A DNA stretch of 64,000 nt from Terrabacter sp040702505 (GTDB lineage: Bacteria > Actinomycetota > Actinomycetes > Actinomycetales > Dermatophilaceae), in the NCBI RefSeq assembly GCF_040702505.1, contig NZ_JBFBLC010000001.1, positions 992,001 through 1,056,000 of the forward strand. Direction: 5' to 3'. Positions within the stretch are counted from its first letter, which is position 1. The number at the start of each line of letters is the position of its first letter. The notes under the pieces were generated by a model that saw only the letters and a program-made list of their open reading frames with translations, was not told the origin of the DNA and made no database searches. Positions 32,923-41,600 of this stretch are shown here, one piece after another. The translations under genes and the position numbers were made by a program.

Positions 32923-33975
32923 GTGACCGACACCCCCGCGAGCGCCACTGCGCCGCAGACCGATCCGCCCGGCCTGGCCCTCGAGCGCCTGCGCGCCTTC
33001 CTCGACCGGGAGGCATCGGGGCTGCTCGACGGGCCGCTGACGGGTCGCGTCATCGCGGGCGGCAAGTCCAACCTGACCTACGAGGTGGGCGACGGCACGA
33101 GCACCGTGATCGTCCGTCGCCCACCACTCGGCCACGTCCTCGCCACGGCCCACGACATGGTGCGCGAGCACCGCGTCATCACGGCCCTGCGCGACACCGC
33201 GGTCCCCGTCCCGACGACGTATGCCGTGTGCGAGGACCCCGACGTCATCGGCGCCCCGTTCTACGTGATGGAGCGCGTGCTCGGCACGCCGTACCGCTTC
33301 GAGGCGCAACTGCGGCCGTTGGGCGCCGATCGCGTCCGGGCCATCAGCGAGCGCATGGTCGACACCCTCGTCGCACTGCACGCAGTGGACCCCGACTCCG
33401 TGGGCCTGGAAGACTTCGGCCGTCCCGAGGGCTTCCTCGAGCGGCAGGTCCGGCGCTGGAAGCAGCAGCTCGACGCCTCCCGCAGCCGCGACCTGCCCGG
33501 CATCGACGAGCTGCACGCACGGCTCGCGGAGTCGGTTCCGGCGCAGGCGGACCCGACGATCGTGCACGGCGACTTCCGCCTCGACAACCTCCTCGTCACC
33601 ACCGACGACGAGGTGTCGGCCGTCCTCGACTGGGAGATGGCCACGCTCGGCGACCCGCTCACCGACGTCGCCCTGCTCGAGGCCTACCAGCGACTCCCGC
33701 TCCTCATGGACTCCGTCGCCGTCTCCGACGTCTCCCGCGCTCCCGGCTTCATCTGCGGACCGGAGCTGCGCCAACGGTATGCCGCGGGGAGCGGGCGCGA
33801 CCTCGGCTCGCTCTCGTTCCACCTCGGGCTCGCCTACTTCAAGCTGGCGGTCATCCTCGAGGGGATCCACTACCGCCACACCCAGGGCCAGACGGTCGGG
33901 AGCGGCTTCGCCGGCATCGGCGAGGCCACCGTCCCGCTCGTGCGCGCCGGCCTCGCCGCCGTCAAGGAGAGCTGA
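32923..33975 (+). CDS. Phosphotransferase family protein (APH fold, ACAD10-like)
   Basis: A 350-residue protein with the aminoglycoside-phosphotransferase kinase fold. GGKSNLTYEVGDG is the nucleotide loop, VIVRRPP carries the fold's basic position, TIVHGDFRLDNLL is the catalytic loop and AVLDWEMATLGDPL the metal-binding Asp segment. The YVMERVLGTPYRF region matches the subgroup fused to acyl-CoA dehydrogenase in human ACAD10/11, which phosphorylates 4-hydroxyacyl-CoAs. Adjacency to two acyl-CoA dehydrogenases supports such a role; it is not a drug-resistance gene by context. GTG 32923, just after the upstream stop, is used. Confidence 0.87.
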   Translation: MTDTPASATAPQTDPPGLALERLRAFLDREASGLLDGPLTGRVIAGGKSNLTYEVGDGTSTVIVRRPPLGHVLATAHDMVREHRVITALRDTAVPVPTTYAVCEDPDVIGAPFYVMERVLGTPYRFEAQLRPLGADRVRAISERMVDTLVALHAVDPDSVGLEDFGRPEGFLERQVRRWKQQLDASRSRDLPGIDELHARLAESVPAQADPTIVHGDFRLDNLLVTTDDEVSAVLDWEMATLGDPLTDVALLEAYQRLPLLMDSVAVSDVSRAPGFICGPELRQRYAAGSGRDLGSLSFHLGLAYFKLAVILEGIHYRHTQGQTVGSGFAGIGEATVPLVRAGLAAVKES

Positions 33976-33976
33976 C

Positions 33977-35197
33977 ATGGACTTCGGATTCGACGCCCGG
34001 ACCGAGGAGCTGCGCCAGACGCTCCTGCGTTTCATGGACGAGCGCATCGTCCCCTCGTTGGCCGTCTTCGACGAGCAGGTCGCCGCGCTGGACGACCGGT
34101 GGGCCTGGAGCACCGTCCCGGTGCTGCAGGAGCTGCGGCAGGAGGCGCGCGACCTCGGCCTGTGGAACGTCTTCCTCCCCGGCGAGCACGGGGCCGGCCT
34201 GACGAACCTCCAGTACGCCCCGCTCGCCGAGATCACCGGCCGGTCCATCCGGCTCGCGCCCGCCGTCCTCAACTGCGCCGCCCCCGACACCGGCAACATG
34301 GAGGTGCTCGCCCAGTTCGGCACCCCCGAGCAGCAGGAGCAGTGGCTGCAACCCTTGCTGCGCGGTGAGATCCGGTCGGCCTTCGCCATGACCGAGCCCG
34401 ACGTCGCCAGCAGCGACGCCACGAACATCGAGCTGTCGATCCGCCGCGACGGCGACGACTACGTCATCAACGGTCGCAAGTGGTGGATCACCGGGGCGAT
34501 GAACCCCGAGTGCGCGATCTTCATCGTCATGGGCAAGACCGACCCGTCGGCCGAGCGGCACCGCCAGCAGTCGATGGTGCTCGTCCCCCGCGACACCCCC
34601 GGCGTCGAGGTGGTCCGCGGCATGGAGGTCTTCGGCTACGACGACCACGACCACGGCGGCCACGCCGAGCTGCGCTTCACCGACGTCCGCGTCCCGGCGG
34701 GCAACCTCATCGGCGAGGAGGGCACCGGCTTCGCCATCGCGCAGGCCCGCCTCGGTCCCGGTCGCATCCACCACTGCATGCGCTCCATCGGGCTCGCCGA
34801 GGTCGCCATCGAGGCGATGTGCCGCCGGGCGTCCGAGCGCGTTGCCTTCGGCCGACCGATTGCCGACCAGGGCGTCGTGCGCGACTGGATCGCCGAGTCG
34901 CGCGTGCGCATCGAGCAGCTGCGCCTGCTCGTGCTCAAGACCGCCTGGCTCATGGACACCGTCGGCAACAAGGGCGCCCACACCGAGATCCAGGCGATCA
35001 AGATCGCGACGCCCAAGACTGTGGAGTGGATCCTCGACAAGGCGATCCAGGTCCACGGCGCGGCCGGCCTGAGCCAGGACACCGAGCTCGCCGCCGCCTT
35101 CGCCGGCATCCGCACGCTGCGCTTCGCCGACGGCCCCGACGAGGTGCACAAGAACGCCCTCGCCAAGGCCGAGCTGCGCAGGTATGCCGCCCGCTGA
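33977..35197 (+). CDS. Acyl-CoA dehydrogenase (ACAD10/11-like)
   Basis: The 406-residue flavoprotein oxidises acyl-CoA to the enoyl-CoA. Motifs: AFAMTEPDVASSDATN and NGRKWWITGAMNP at the FAD site, RVAFGRPIADQGVVRDWIAE, and the C-terminal VHGAAGLSQDTELAAAFAGI. The DVASSDATN variant and DDHDHGGHAEL insertion are characteristic of the ACAD10/11-type group that accompanies phosphotransferase genes. In ACAD11-type enzymes the dehydrogenase completes removal of a phosphorylated 4-hydroxyl. It begins 1 nt after the phosphotransferase stop. Confidence 0.92.
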   Translation: MDFGFDARTEELRQTLLRFMDERIVPSLAVFDEQVAALDDRWAWSTVPVLQELRQEARDLGLWNVFLPGEHGAGLTNLQYAPLAEITGRSIRLAPAVLNCAAPDTGNMEVLAQFGTPEQQEQWLQPLLRGEIRSAFAMTEPDVASSDATNIELSIRRDGDDYVINGRKWWITGAMNPECAIFIVMGKTDPSAERHRQQSMVLVPRDTPGVEVVRGMEVFGYDDHDHGGHAELRFTDVRVPAGNLIGEEGTGFAIAQARLGPGRIHHCMRSIGLAEVAIEAMCRRASERVAFGRPIADQGVVRDWIAESRVRIEQLRLLVLKTAWLMDTVGNKGAHTEIQAIKIATPKTVEWILDKAIQVHGAAGLSQDTELAAAFAGIRTLRFADGPDEVHKNALAKAELRRYAAR

Positions 35198-35295
35198 CGA
35201 TCCGCACGCACGCGCGGACCGCGCCACCCGGCATACGACCCCACCTGACCGACCGCACGCGGGCTCCACCCGACCGCACCACGAAGGGACCGACG

Positions 35296-36465
35296 ATGGA
35301 CTTCGACCTCAGCGCCGAGGAGCGCGAGATCCGCGACTGGGTGCGCACCTTCGTGCGCAAGGAGATCATGCCGCTCGAGCCGCAGGTGCTCGAGCGCGAG
35401 CGGCGGGGCGAGCGTGGCCTGATGGCCGAGGAGCTGAAAACCCTTCAGGACAAGGCCCGCTCGTCGGGCTTCTTCGGCATCCAGACGCCCGAGAGCCACG
35501 GCGGAATGGGCCAGGGCGCGGTCGTCGCAGCGCTCATCGAGATCGAGCTCGGCAGGTCCTTCGTGCCGTTCCGCTTCGCCGGCGAGGCCGACAACATCCT
35601 CTTCTCCGCGACCGAGGAGCAGCAGGAGACCTACCTGCTTCCCACGATCGAGGGCACCCGCAAGTCGTGCTTCGCCATCACCGAGCCCGGGGCCGGGTCC
35701 GACGCGCGTGCGATCCGCACGAGCGCCCGCCGCGAGGGTGACGAGTGGGTCATCAACGGGGAGAAGACCTTCATCACCGGCGGCAACGAGGCGGACTTCG
35801 TCATGGTCTTCGCGGTCACGGACAGGGAGAAAGGCGCCGACGGCGGCGTCACCTGCTTCCTCGTCGACCGCGACCGGGGCTGGACGAGCACCCCGATCGA
35901 CACGATGGGCGAGTGGGGACCGGCCGCGCTCGTCTTCGATGACGTGCGCGTGCCGCACTCGGCGATCCTCGGTGAGGAGGGCCGCGGCTTCGAGCTCGCC
36001 ATGCGCTGGATCGGCAAGGGCCGCTACATGCTCCCGGCCCGAGCCCTGGGCGCGTGCGAGCGCCTCGTCGACATGGGCATGGAGTGGGCCCGCAACCGGG
36101 TCACCTTCGGCCAGCCCATCGCCGAGCGCCAGGCTATCCAGTGGATGGTCGCCGACTCCGCCGTCGAGATCGAGGCCCTCCGCTGGCTCGTGCTGTCCGC
36201 CGCGTGGCAGGTCGACCGCGGGCTCGACTCGCGCCAGTCCCAGTCGATGGCCAAGCTCTACGGCGGCGTCAAGGCCAACGAGATCGTCGACCGCGTGCTG
36301 CAGATGCACGGCGGGATGGGCTACACCCGCGAGCTGCCGGTCGAGCGGTGGTACCGCGAGCTGCGCCTGCTGCGCATCTACGAGGGCACCGACGAGATCC
36401 AGCGGCGCACCATCGCCCGCAACCTGCTCAAGGGCCACGCGTCGGTGCGCGGGCACCTGGGGTAG
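35296..36465 (+). CDS. Acyl-CoA dehydrogenase
   Basis: A second acyl-CoA dehydrogenase, 389 residues, of the standard short/medium-chain type. SCFAITEPGAGSDARAIRTS is signature 1 and EWVINGEKTFITGGNEADFV the FAD-binding sheet. QMHGGMGYTRELPVERWYRE with LLRIYEGTDEIQRRTIARNL is signature 2; the Glu of YEGTDE is the usual catalytic base. Probably co-transcribed after a 98-nt gap rich in CG-hairpins. A hairpin at 36481-36516 follows and likely ends the operon. Confidence 0.93.
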   Translation: MDFDLSAEEREIRDWVRTFVRKEIMPLEPQVLERERRGERGLMAEELKTLQDKARSSGFFGIQTPESHGGMGQGAVVAALIEIELGRSFVPFRFAGEADNILFSATEEQQETYLLPTIEGTRKSCFAITEPGAGSDARAIRTSARREGDEWVINGEKTFITGGNEADFVMVFAVTDREKGADGGVTCFLVDRDRGWTSTPIDTMGEWGPAALVFDDVRVPHSAILGEEGRGFELAMRWIGKGRYMLPARALGACERLVDMGMEWARNRVTFGQPIAERQAIQWMVADSAVEIEALRWLVLSAAWQVDRGLDSRQSQSMAKLYGGVKANEIVDRVLQMHGGMGYTRELPVERWYRELRLLRIYEGTDEIQRRTIARNLLKGHASVRGHLG

Positions 36466-36480
36466 CGAACGCTCGACCGC

Positions 36481-36516
36481 GCACACGGCATACGAACGCG
36501 GCCGTATGCCTTGTGC
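36481..36516. terminator. Hairpin after the acyl-CoA operon
   Basis: GCACACGGCATACG (36481-36494) faces CGTATGCCTTGTGC (36503-36516) with one mismatch. The stem is built from the genome-wide heptamer GGCATAC and its complement. Confidence 0.7.
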
Positions 36517-36572
36517 CACGTCCCGCGGACGGGTCCCCTCTACGAGGACACGGTGACGGGAAGATGCGTTTT

Positions 36573-36591
36573 GCCGGATTGTTCATCCGGC
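36573..36591. other. Small perfect hairpin before the MASE1 kinase gene
   Basis: GCCGGAT (36573-36579) and ATCCGGC (36585-36591) flank a TGTTC loop. It lies either in the 5' leader (start 36609) or inside the gene if translation begins at ATG 36564. Confidence 0.5.
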
Positions 36592-36608
36592 TGCGACATC
36601 ATTCCCAC

Positions 36609-39098
36609 ATGAGGTCCGCGAACGGGGCTGCAACAGGGGTGCGCGGGCGGGGGCTCGCGGGCGGGGGTTGGTGGGCCTGGGCGGCCCTGGCCCTCGCCGG
36701 CGCCTTCGTGCTGGGCGCCACCAGCGTGCGCTTCGCGCTGCCTAGATCGACCGTCTCGCTCTGGTGGCCGGCGGCCGGCCTGGCCGTCGCGTTCCTACTG
36801 GCCACCCACCCGGGCCGCAGGCGCTCGCTCGGGTTCGTGGTGGGCGTGGTCGCCTCGAGCGCGGCTGCGAACTGGCTCGAGGGCCGCCCCGCTCCCGTGA
36901 GCCTGCTCTACGGCTTTGCCAACGCCGCCGAGGTCGCCGTCGTGGTGGCCATTCTGACGGCGGGCGGTCGCCGGCCACGGCTGGCCTCGCTCGAGGACCT
37001 GTGGCGCCTCCTCGCCGCGACCGTCGCCGGGGCGCTCGTCGTCGGGGTGCTCGCCGGCCTCACGGCATCGGTGCTCCTGGACGGTGCCTTTGTCGTCTCG
37101 GCCTCGGCGGTGGCGGCGTCGCACGGCGCTGCCGTCCTCGTCATGGCGCCCCTCGGGATCGCGGCCCGAACGCGGCGCGCCCGTCGTCCGCGGTGGGACG
37201 ACGTCGTCCAGTGGGTCGTGGTGGCCGTGGTGACGCTGTGGGTCTTCCTCGGCGGCCAGAGCCTGCCCCTCGCCTTCCCACCGATCCCGTTCCTTGTCTG
37301 GGGGGCGCTGCGCCAGCCCCTGCGGGCGGTCTCCGCCCAGCTCCTCGCCCTGGCCGTCGTGACCGTCACCCTCACCAGCTCCGGCCGCGGACCGTTCGCG
37401 ACGGCGGCAGCGGTCTACGGCATGCGTCCCGAGGCCGTCGGCGCACTGACCCAGGCCTTCGTCGTCACCGCGGCGGTCACGACGCTCGCCCTGTCCGTGA
37501 CGGCGTCACAGCGTCGGCAGGCGCTCGACGAGCTGCGCAGCGAGGGCGAGCTGACCAAGGTCGTCCTCGACACCGCGGCCAGCGCGATCGTCGTCGTCGA
37601 CGCGGAGGGTGTCATCGTGCGTCTGAACGCCACCGCCGCCCGGCTGCTCGGCGCGCCGGAGGAGCAGCTGCGCGGGCGGCTCGCCGCGGAGGTGTTCCCC
37701 GTCGACGACCCGCGCGAGCTCGCCCGGCGGATGGGACGGATCCGTGAGGGTGGCGTGCCGCTCCACGACGAGCAGGACTGGCACGTTGCCGGTCTCGGGG
37801 TCCGCCACATCGTGTGGACCAACGCCTACCTCACCGACCCGGACGGCAGCCGGACCCACCTGGTCAAGACCGGGGTCGACGTCACCGACGAGCGGGCGGC
37901 CCGCACGTTCGTCGAGGCCGTGCTCGAGTCGGCGACGGCCACGGCGATCGTCGGCACCGACCTCGCCGGGGTCATCACCCTGTTCAACCGCGGGGCCGAG
38001 AACCTGCTGGGGTGGTCGTCGGCCGAGGTCGTGGGCCGACGGGACTGGTCGCTGCTGCACGACCCGGCGGAGATCGGTCGCCGCGCCCAGGAGCTCGGGG
38101 TCGAGCCCGGCCTCGAGGTGCTCGTGCGCCAGGTCCGCGCGGCCGGCTCCGCGGAGGCCGCGGACTGGACCTACGTGCGCAAGGACGGCACCCGACGCAC
38201 CGTGTCGGTCGCGGTCAGCGGCATACGCGATGCCGCAGGCCGGCCGAGCGGCTACCTCATGGTCGCCGAGGACGTCACCGGCCGTCGCGAGGCCGAGGTC
38301 GCCCTGCAGGCCGGCCTCGACCGCGAACGCCAGGCCGTCGAGGAGCTGACCCGGCTCGACCGCACGAAGTCCGACTTCGTCTCCACGGTCAGCCACGAGC
38401 TGCGCACCCCGCTCGCCAGCGTCCTCGGCTACGCGGAGATGCTCGAGGACGGGGCCGCGGGCGACCTCACCCCGAGACAGCTCGAGCTCGTCGAGCGGGT
38501 CGACCGCAACGGCCGCCGCCTCCTGGCGCTGATCGAGGACCTGCTCATCAACTCGCGCATCGAGACGGGCCGGCTGGACCTGCAGCCCACGCGCTGCGAC
38601 CTCGCCGACGTCGTCGCCAGTGCCTGGGCCTCGGTCGAGACGGTGACCCGCGACCGCACCCTCGTGCGTGAGCTCGACGTGTCGCCGGCCCCGCTCTGGG
38701 TCGAGGGCGACGCGGCCGCCCTCGAGCGGATGGTCACGAACCTGCTGTCGAATGCCGTGAAGTTCACTCCCGACGGAGGCTGGGTGAGCCTCGTGGCGCG
38801 CCCCGACGAACGGCACTCCGACACGGTCCGCCTGGTGGTCTCCGACACCGGCATCGGGATCCCGGCAGCGGACCACGAGCGCGTCTTCGCCCGCTTCTTC
38901 CGGTCCGCCGCGGCCAACGAGCGGGCGATCCAGGGCCCGGGACTCGGGCTCTCGATCGTGCGAGCCATCGCCGAGGGACACGGCGGATCGGTGTCCGTGG
39001 AGTCGGCCCCCGACGAGGGCGCCACCTTCACCGTGTCGATTCCTCGTGTCGGCTTGTGCGACAAGGCCCCCGCGCCGGACATCTTTAACATATCGTGA
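36609..39098 (+). CDS. Membrane sensor histidine kinase, MASE1-PAS-PAS-HisKA-HATPase
   Basis: From ATG 36609 the product is 829 residues. About 280 N-terminal residues form the multi-helix MASE1 membrane sensor (WWPAAGLAVAFLLATHPGRR, LPLAFPPIPFLVWGALRQPL). Two PAS domains follow (about 312-435 and 440-560), then HisKA with His596 in VSHELRTPLASVLGYAEM and an ATPase domain (NLLSNAVKFTP, DTGIGIP, GPGLGLSIVRAI). It should autophosphorylate in response to an unknown membrane or cytoplasmic cue. ATG 36564 would add 15 residues. The stop overlaps the next kinase gene by 4 nt and no response regulator is nearby. Confidence 0.9.
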   Translation: MRSANGAATGVRGRGLAGGGWWAWAALALAGAFVLGATSVRFALPRSTVSLWWPAAGLAVAFLLATHPGRRRSLGFVVGVVASSAAANWLEGRPAPVSLLYGFANAAEVAVVVAILTAGGRRPRLASLEDLWRLLAATVAGALVVGVLAGLTASVLLDGAFVVSASAVAASHGAAVLVMAPLGIAARTRRARRPRWDDVVQWVVVAVVTLWVFLGGQSLPLAFPPIPFLVWGALRQPLRAVSAQLLALAVVTVTLTSSGRGPFATAAAVYGMRPEAVGALTQAFVVTAAVTTLALSVTASQRRQALDELRSEGELTKVVLDTAASAIVVVDAEGVIVRLNATAARLLGAPEEQLRGRLAAEVFPVDDPRELARRMGRIREGGVPLHDEQDWHVAGLGVRHIVWTNAYLTDPDGSRTHLVKTGVDVTDERAARTFVEAVLESATATAIVGTDLAGVITLFNRGAENLLGWSSAEVVGRRDWSLLHDPAEIGRRAQELGVEPGLEVLVRQVRAAGSAEAADWTYVRKDGTRRTVSVAVSGIRDAAGRPSGYLMVAEDVTGRREAEVALQAGLDRERQAVEELTRLDRTKSDFVSTVSHELRTPLASVLGYAEMLEDGAAGDLTPRQLELVERVDRNGRRLLALIEDLLINSRIETGRLDLQPTRCDLADVVASAWASVETVTRDRTLVRELDVSPAPLWVEGDAAALERMVTNLLSNAVKFTPDGGWVSLVARPDERHSDTVRLVVSDTGIGIPAADHERVFARFFRSAAANERAIQGPGLGLSIVRAIAEGHGGSVSVESAPDEGATFTVSIPRVGLCDKAPAPDIFNIS

Positions 39099-40966
39099 AC
39101 ATCGGGACAGATCCGGCCGTCATCCCGACCGACAGGGGTCGCGGGTTAGGGGACAGGGTGCGCGAGGTCGAGACGTGGGAGGTGCTGGCGCTTCGGCGCC
39201 TCACCGAGCTGATGAACCGGGTGTGTGCCCAGGACGACCTCTCTGTGCTGTTCGAGATGGTGGTCGACGGCGCTGCCGACGTCGTCGGGTTCAAGGTGGC
39301 CGCGATCAGCGTCGTCGTCCCCTCGGGCGACGTCGAGGTGGTCGCCGTCGCGGGAGACGACGACGCGCGGGCCGAGCTGCTCGGCCGGCGGACCGCCCGC
39401 GAGGTCCTGGAGGGGGAGTTCGCCGTCGCCGAGCGGTGGGGCACGCTGCGGTTCGTCCCGGCAGGTCACCTGCCCGACGGCTCGGCCGAGGGGTGGGTCT
39501 CTTCCGACTGGAGTGCCCCCACGCCGGAGGACGACCCGGAGGCATGGAACCCGCAGGACACCCTCATCGCGCCGTTCTTCGACGCCGTCGGGGAGCTGCT
39601 CGGCATCCTGTCCGTCGACCTTCCCCTGAGCGGTCGGCGGCCCGATGCGACCCAGCGGGCCGTGCTCGAGCTCTTCGCCCACCAGACGGGCATCGCGGTC
39701 TCGTCGGCCAGGCAGCGGCATACGCTCTCGGAGAAGGTGCGCCTGGCCGAGGCCGTGCAGACGGTGGCGCGCATCGCGCAGGAGGACCTCGACCCCGCCA
39801 GGGTCGTGGACGCCGCCGCCGCGCCGATCCTGGCCGGACTGGCCGCGGCCAGCCTGTGGCTGAGGGCGTTCGGCGTGGAGGACGACGACGACCGAGAGAG
39901 CGTGTCGGCGCGCAGTGGGGCCACCGTCGATGCCCCGGTCTCCCTGGTGGACACCGCACGCCGGGTGGCCATCCAGTGCTGGCGCACCGGCGTGGTGGCC
40001 GTGGTGGGGTCCGGGCGGGCCTCGCCGGCGCACGTCTGGGACGCCGAGGGCATCGGCCGCGCCGAGACGATGCTCGAGGCGGCCGGTGCCCGGTCCCTGC
40101 TCATCGTGCCCATCGGCTCGGGAGCCAGCTGCTTCGGCTACATCGCCGGCACGCGCGGCCCGGGAGACCAGGACTGGACCGACGCCGAGGCCGAGGCTGC
40201 CCTGGAGATGGGCCGTGACCTCGGGCGCGCGCTGCGGAACGCGCGGCTGTATGCCGTCGAGCGGCGTGTCGCGGCCGAGCTGCGCGAGGCGGACCGCAGC
40301 AAGACGCAGCTGTTCTCGACCGTGTCGCACGAGCTGAAGAACCCGCTCGCCTCGATCGTGGGCCACCTCGAGCTGCTGCGGCAGGAGCCGGAGGGCGACC
40401 GCGAGTGGTCGCTCGGCGTCATCGAGCGCAACACCCAGCGGCTGCAGGACCTCGTCGACGACCTGCTGACGCTCTCGAGGGTCAGCGACCCCGACCGGGC
40501 CCTGCCCGAGTCGGACGTGGACCTCGGTGAGGTGTCCCGGGAGGTGGTCGACATGTTCCGACCGCACGCGGACACCCGGCGGATCAGCCTGACCTTCGAC
40601 CTGGAGGACGGGGTGCCCCCGGTGCGCGGCAGCGCCGGCGACCTCGAGCGGGTCGTGCAGAACCTCGTGAGCAACGCCGTGAAGTTCACGCCGCCGGGCG
40701 GCACGGTGGCCGTGTCGGTGGCGGGCGGCAGCGACCGGGTCGTCCTCGAGTGCGTCGACGACGGCGTCGGCATCTCCGCGGAGGACCAGGCGGGGCTGTT
40801 CACCGAGTTCTTCCGCGGCACCAACCCGGCCAGCCTGCAGATCCCCGGCACGGGGCTGGGGCTGAGCATCGCCCAGCGCGTGGCGTCGAGGCACGGCGGC
40901 CGGATCGACCTGGACTCCGAGCCCGGCCGGGGGACGAGCGTGAGGCTGCTGCTGCCCGCGCGGTGA
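39095..40966 (+). CDS. Soluble sensor histidine kinase with two GAF-like domains
   Basis: A 623-residue protein without membrane helices. Two GAF-like regions (about residues 30-200 and 215-375) precede HisKA with His412 in VSHELKNPLASIVGHLELL and an ATPase domain (NLVSNAVKFTPPGG, DDGVGIS, GTGLGLSIAQRVAS). The GTG start overlaps the stop of the membrane kinase (GTGA), so the two kinases are made together and may act as a pair. The input ligand of the GAF domains is unknown; no chromophore-binding Cys is obvious. Confidence 0.9.
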   Translation: MNIGTDPAVIPTDRGRGLGDRVREVETWEVLALRRLTELMNRVCAQDDLSVLFEMVVDGAADVVGFKVAAISVVVPSGDVEVVAVAGDDDARAELLGRRTAREVLEGEFAVAERWGTLRFVPAGHLPDGSAEGWVSSDWSAPTPEDDPEAWNPQDTLIAPFFDAVGELLGILSVDLPLSGRRPDATQRAVLELFAHQTGIAVSSARQRHTLSEKVRLAEAVQTVARIAQEDLDPARVVDAAAAPILAGLAAASLWLRAFGVEDDDDRESVSARSGATVDAPVSLVDTARRVAIQCWRTGVVAVVGSGRASPAHVWDAEGIGRAETMLEAAGARSLLIVPIGSGASCFGYIAGTRGPGDQDWTDAEAEAALEMGRDLGRALRNARLYAVERRVAAELREADRSKTQLFSTVSHELKNPLASIVGHLELLRQEPEGDREWSLGVIERNTQRLQDLVDDLLTLSRVSDPDRALPESDVDLGEVSREVVDMFRPHADTRRISLTFDLEDGVPPVRGSAGDLERVVQNLVSNAVKFTPPGGTVAVSVAGGSDRVVLECVDDGVGISAEDQAGLFTEFFRGTNPASLQIPGTGLGLSIAQRVASRHGGRIDLDSEPGRGTSVRLLLPAR

Positions 40967-41044
40967 TCCGCGCGGCCACCGTGCGGCAGATCGGCGGCCC
41001 GGAACTCTGTCAAGGAACCGTCTGGTTGGGTAAAAAGGGCGGTA

Positions 41045-41088
41045 CGAGGCGACAGGGGCCGGTGGGCCGCCTCGCCGGGCTTGCCCGG
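41045..41088. terminator. Two adjacent hairpins after the kinase genes
   Basis: CGAGGCG (41045-41051) with CGCCTCG (41068-41074), then CCGGGC (41075-41080) with GCCCGG (41083-41088). They may end the kinase transcript. No T-tract is seen. Confidence 0.4.
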
Positions 41089-41145
41089 AACGGCTCGCCG
41101 GCGCCTCGCAGGTCCTGGTCACTCAGATCCCTGCGAAGGTGCACG

Positions 41146-41376
41146 ATGACAGACAACGACGCCGGCGACCCGCGCGCCATGCTGGTCGACCTCCTCCTCC
41201 GGAAGGTCGCGGCGGACCAGTATCCGTCCAACACGATGATGGACTACCTCGAGGAGCTGCTGCTCCCGGACGAGGTGCCCGCCTATGTCGCGGTCCTCGT
41301 GCAGAAGATGCGCGACGAGCAGTTCCCCAGCATCTCCATGCTGCGTCGCCTCATGAACCTCGCGGACGCCGCCTAG
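41146..41376 (+). CDS. Small conserved-looking protein, unknown function
   Basis: A 76-residue acidic protein, MTDNDAGDPRAMLVDLLLRK onward, predicted wholly helical: VDLLLRKVAADQYPSNTMMD, then YLEELLLPDEVPAYVAVLVQ and DEQFPSISMLRRLMNL. The two halves look like an internal repeat, each with a xYPSxxMM or xFPSISML turn. I do not recognise the family. GCGAAGGTGCACG before the ATG is a modest ribosome site. It lies between the kinase genes and the gas vesicle cluster, and could belong to either or neither. Confidence 0.6.
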   Translation: MTDNDAGDPRAMLVDLLLRKVAADQYPSNTMMDYLEELLLPDEVPAYVAVLVQKMRDEQFPSISMLRRLMNLADAA

Positions 41377-41509
41377 GCGATCCGCGACGGTCCGGGACCT
41401 GCGACGTTTGCGCGGTCGTCCCGGGTTGAGTGCTGTCTGGGAGCCGATGTCCGCTATGCGAGGTATGCGCGAAAAGCCTTGGGGCGCAAGCGAACTCGCG
41501 CGGCGAGTC

Positions 41510-41554
41510 GTTACTGGCCCGCGATCTCTGGGTACTCGTGTACCTGAAGGAGGT
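41510..41554 (+). promoter_or_regulatory. SigB-like promoter and ribosome site ahead of the gas vesicle cluster
   Basis: GTTA (41510-41513), a 16-bp spacer and GGGTAC (41530-41535) fit the GTTT-N14-16-GGGTA pattern of actinobacterial SigB/SigF-type stress promoters. AAGGAGGT follows at 41547-41554. No start codon lies at the normal distance except a CTG at 41565 in frame with the next gene, so the true start of that gene is uncertain. Confidence 0.5.
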
Positions 41555-41600
41555 GGGTCGCGACCTGCAGTCCGGACGGGCAGCATCGCGGCTTGGGTCT

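Noticed and set aside
32923..33975. Aminoglycoside resistance gene
   Set aside because: The fold is shared, but the sequence subgroup and the acyl-CoA dehydrogenase neighbours indicate an ACAD10/11-type phosphotransferase.
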